NCBI GenBank assembly: GCA_023399815.1
Contig: JAEWOJ010000061.1
Coordinates: forward strand, 1 to 8,337
Direction: 5' to 3'
DNA: 8,337 nucleotides
Origin: Pseudomonadota bacterium
Lineage (GTDB): Bacteria; Pseudomonadota; Gammaproteobacteria; Xanthomonadales; Xanthomonadaceae
The position numbers and the translations under genes are program-made. The notes beneath the pieces are model-generated. The model was given only the letters and a program-made list of their open reading frames with translations. It was not told the origin of the DNA and made no database searches. Shown here in pieces: positions 7,531 through 8,337 of the stretch. Position 1 is the stretch's first letter, and each line of letters opens with the position of its first letter.

Positions 7531-8337
7531 ATGTCCTCCGCACGTCCCGCCACGCTCGAGCAGTGGCTCGCCCATATCGACCGACAGCATCCGCAGCCCA
7601 TCGCGATGGGCCTGGAGCGCGTGCGCGAGGTGGCCGGGCGCATGGGCCTGGGACGGCCGGCGCAGCGCTGCATCGTGGTCGGCGGCACCAACGGCAAGGG
7701 CTCGACGGTGGCCTTCATCGAAGCCATCGCCCGCGCCGCCGGCTGGACGGTGGGCGCCTACACCTCGCCGCACCTGCTGGCCTACAACGAGCGCGTGCGC
7801 ATCGACGGCGCCGACATGGACGACGCCACGCTGGTGGCGGGCTTCGACGCGGTCGAGGACGCACGCGGCGACACGCCGCTGACCTATTTCGAATACGGCA
7901 CGCTGTGCGCGCTGTGGGCGTTCCAGCGCGCCGGCCTGGACCTGGCGGTGCTGGAAGTGGGGCTGGGCGGACGCCTGGACGCGGTGAACATCGTCGATGC
8001 CGACGTGGCGGTCATCACCACCGTGGACATCGACCATGCCGACTGGCTGGGCAGCGAGCGCGAGGCGATCGGCGCCGAGAAGGCCGGCATCATCCGCGGC
8101 TGGAAGCCGGTGATCCTGGGCGAGATCGATCCGCCGTCCAGCGTGCTGCGCCGCGCCTACGTGCTGGGCGCCAACGCGATCCGCTTCGGCAGCGACTTCT
8201 TCGCGGAAGCAATCGATGCCGGCACCTGGCGCTGGCGCGACGTGGCCTTCCGCATCGAACTGCCGCAGCCGGCGCTGTGGGCGCCGGTGCAGCGGGCGAA
8301 CGCGGCCACCGCCATCGCCGCGCTGCGCGCGCTGGAC
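7531..8337 (+). CDS. folC: Bifunctional dihydrofolate synthase / folylpolyglutamate synthase, N-terminal 269 residues (runs off the right edge)
   Basis: Cytosolic Mur-ligase-family enzyme that adds L-glutamate to dihydropteroate to make dihydrofolate, and then further glutamates to reduced folates, using ATP. From the ATG at 7531 (MSSARPATLEQWLAHIDRQ), visible motifs are the P-loop GGTNGKGST (51-59), YTSPHL (77-82) with S79, YNERVRIDG (85-93), FEYGT (120-124), LEVGLGGRLDAVN (141-153) with Mg-binding E142, DIDHADWLG (166-174) with H169, and AEKAGI with K184, the lysine that is carbamylated in E. coli FolC. The spacing of these four residues agrees with the E. coli enzyme. The family is about 420-440 residues, so the glutamate-ligase C-terminal domain is outside the window. 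A modest GAGA ribosome site precedes the start. In many Xanthomonadaceae folC is followed by a SPOR-domain gene, cvpA and purF, not visible here. Confidence 0.96.
   Translation, partial: MSSARPATLEQWLAHIDRQHPQPIAMGLERVREVAGRMGLGRPAQRCIVVGGTNGKGSTVAFIEAIARAAGWTVGAYTSPHLLAYNERVRIDGADMDDATLVAGFDAVEDARGDTPLTYFEYGTLCALWAFQRAGLDLAVLEVGLGGRLDAVNIVDADVAVITTVDIDHADWLGSEREAIGAEKAGIIRGWKPVILGEIDPPSSVLRRAYVLGANAIRFGSDFFAEAIDAGTWRWRDVAFRIELPQPALWAPVQRANAATAIAALRALD

Noticed and set aside
6066..7727. A 553-codon minus-strand frame under the phosphatase, TonB-domain and folC genes
   Set aside because: It crosses three well-supported plus-strand genes and two of their boundaries, with composition typical of antisense shadows in GC-rich DNA.

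Overview
The window reads as chromosomal DNA of a high-GC gammaproteobacterium, most likely family Xanthomonadaceae (Lysobacter, Pseudoxanthomonas or Stenotrophomonas type). The reasons are strong G/C preference at third codon positions, an S46 dipeptidyl peptidase whose catalytic and substrate-anchoring residues match the Pseudoxanthomonas enzyme DAP BII at a constant offset of two, a proline-rich 'transmembrane repetitive' TonB-like protein, and a hairpin-rich intergenic repeat of the kind I recall from this family. No rRNA, tRNA, CRISPR array, insertion sequence or phage gene is visible.

Left part, minus strand. The 5' part of tdh (threonine 3-dehydrogenase) runs off the left edge, with a consensus TATAAT upstream. 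Then comes a compact minus-strand unit in which each reading frame overlaps the next by 4 bases (ATGA): a short degraded frame that looks like the N-terminus of a TonB-dependent receptor (2256 to 2015), a PepSY-associated membrane protein (probable siderophore or heme-linked ferric reductase type), and a 58-residue two-helix membrane protein. If the remnant reading is right, this was an iron-uptake operon that lost its outer-membrane receptor but kept the inner-membrane part.

Centre, plus strand. A 174-bp divergent spacer with a TACAAT box facing each way separates that unit from a full-length secreted S46 dipeptidyl peptidase (721 aa). It ends at a textbook intrinsic terminator, followed by about 250 bp of nested inverted repeats.

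Right part. A minus-strand TonB-like anchor protein (one N-terminal membrane helix, a long Pro-rich stretch, an unusual C-terminal domain) faces a plus-strand pair: a histidine phosphatase and, overlapping it by one base, a secreted protein that carries a canonical TonB C-terminal domain but no membrane anchor. Thus two incomplete, complementary TonB-like proteins flank the phosphatase. The window ends within folC (dihydrofolate/folylpolyglutamate synthase).

Most of the window is ordinary housekeeping and nutrient-acquisition sequence. I see no clear new defence, toxin or mobile system. The points worth a second look are the receptor remnant, the complementary TonB-like proteins, and the nested hairpin repeats.
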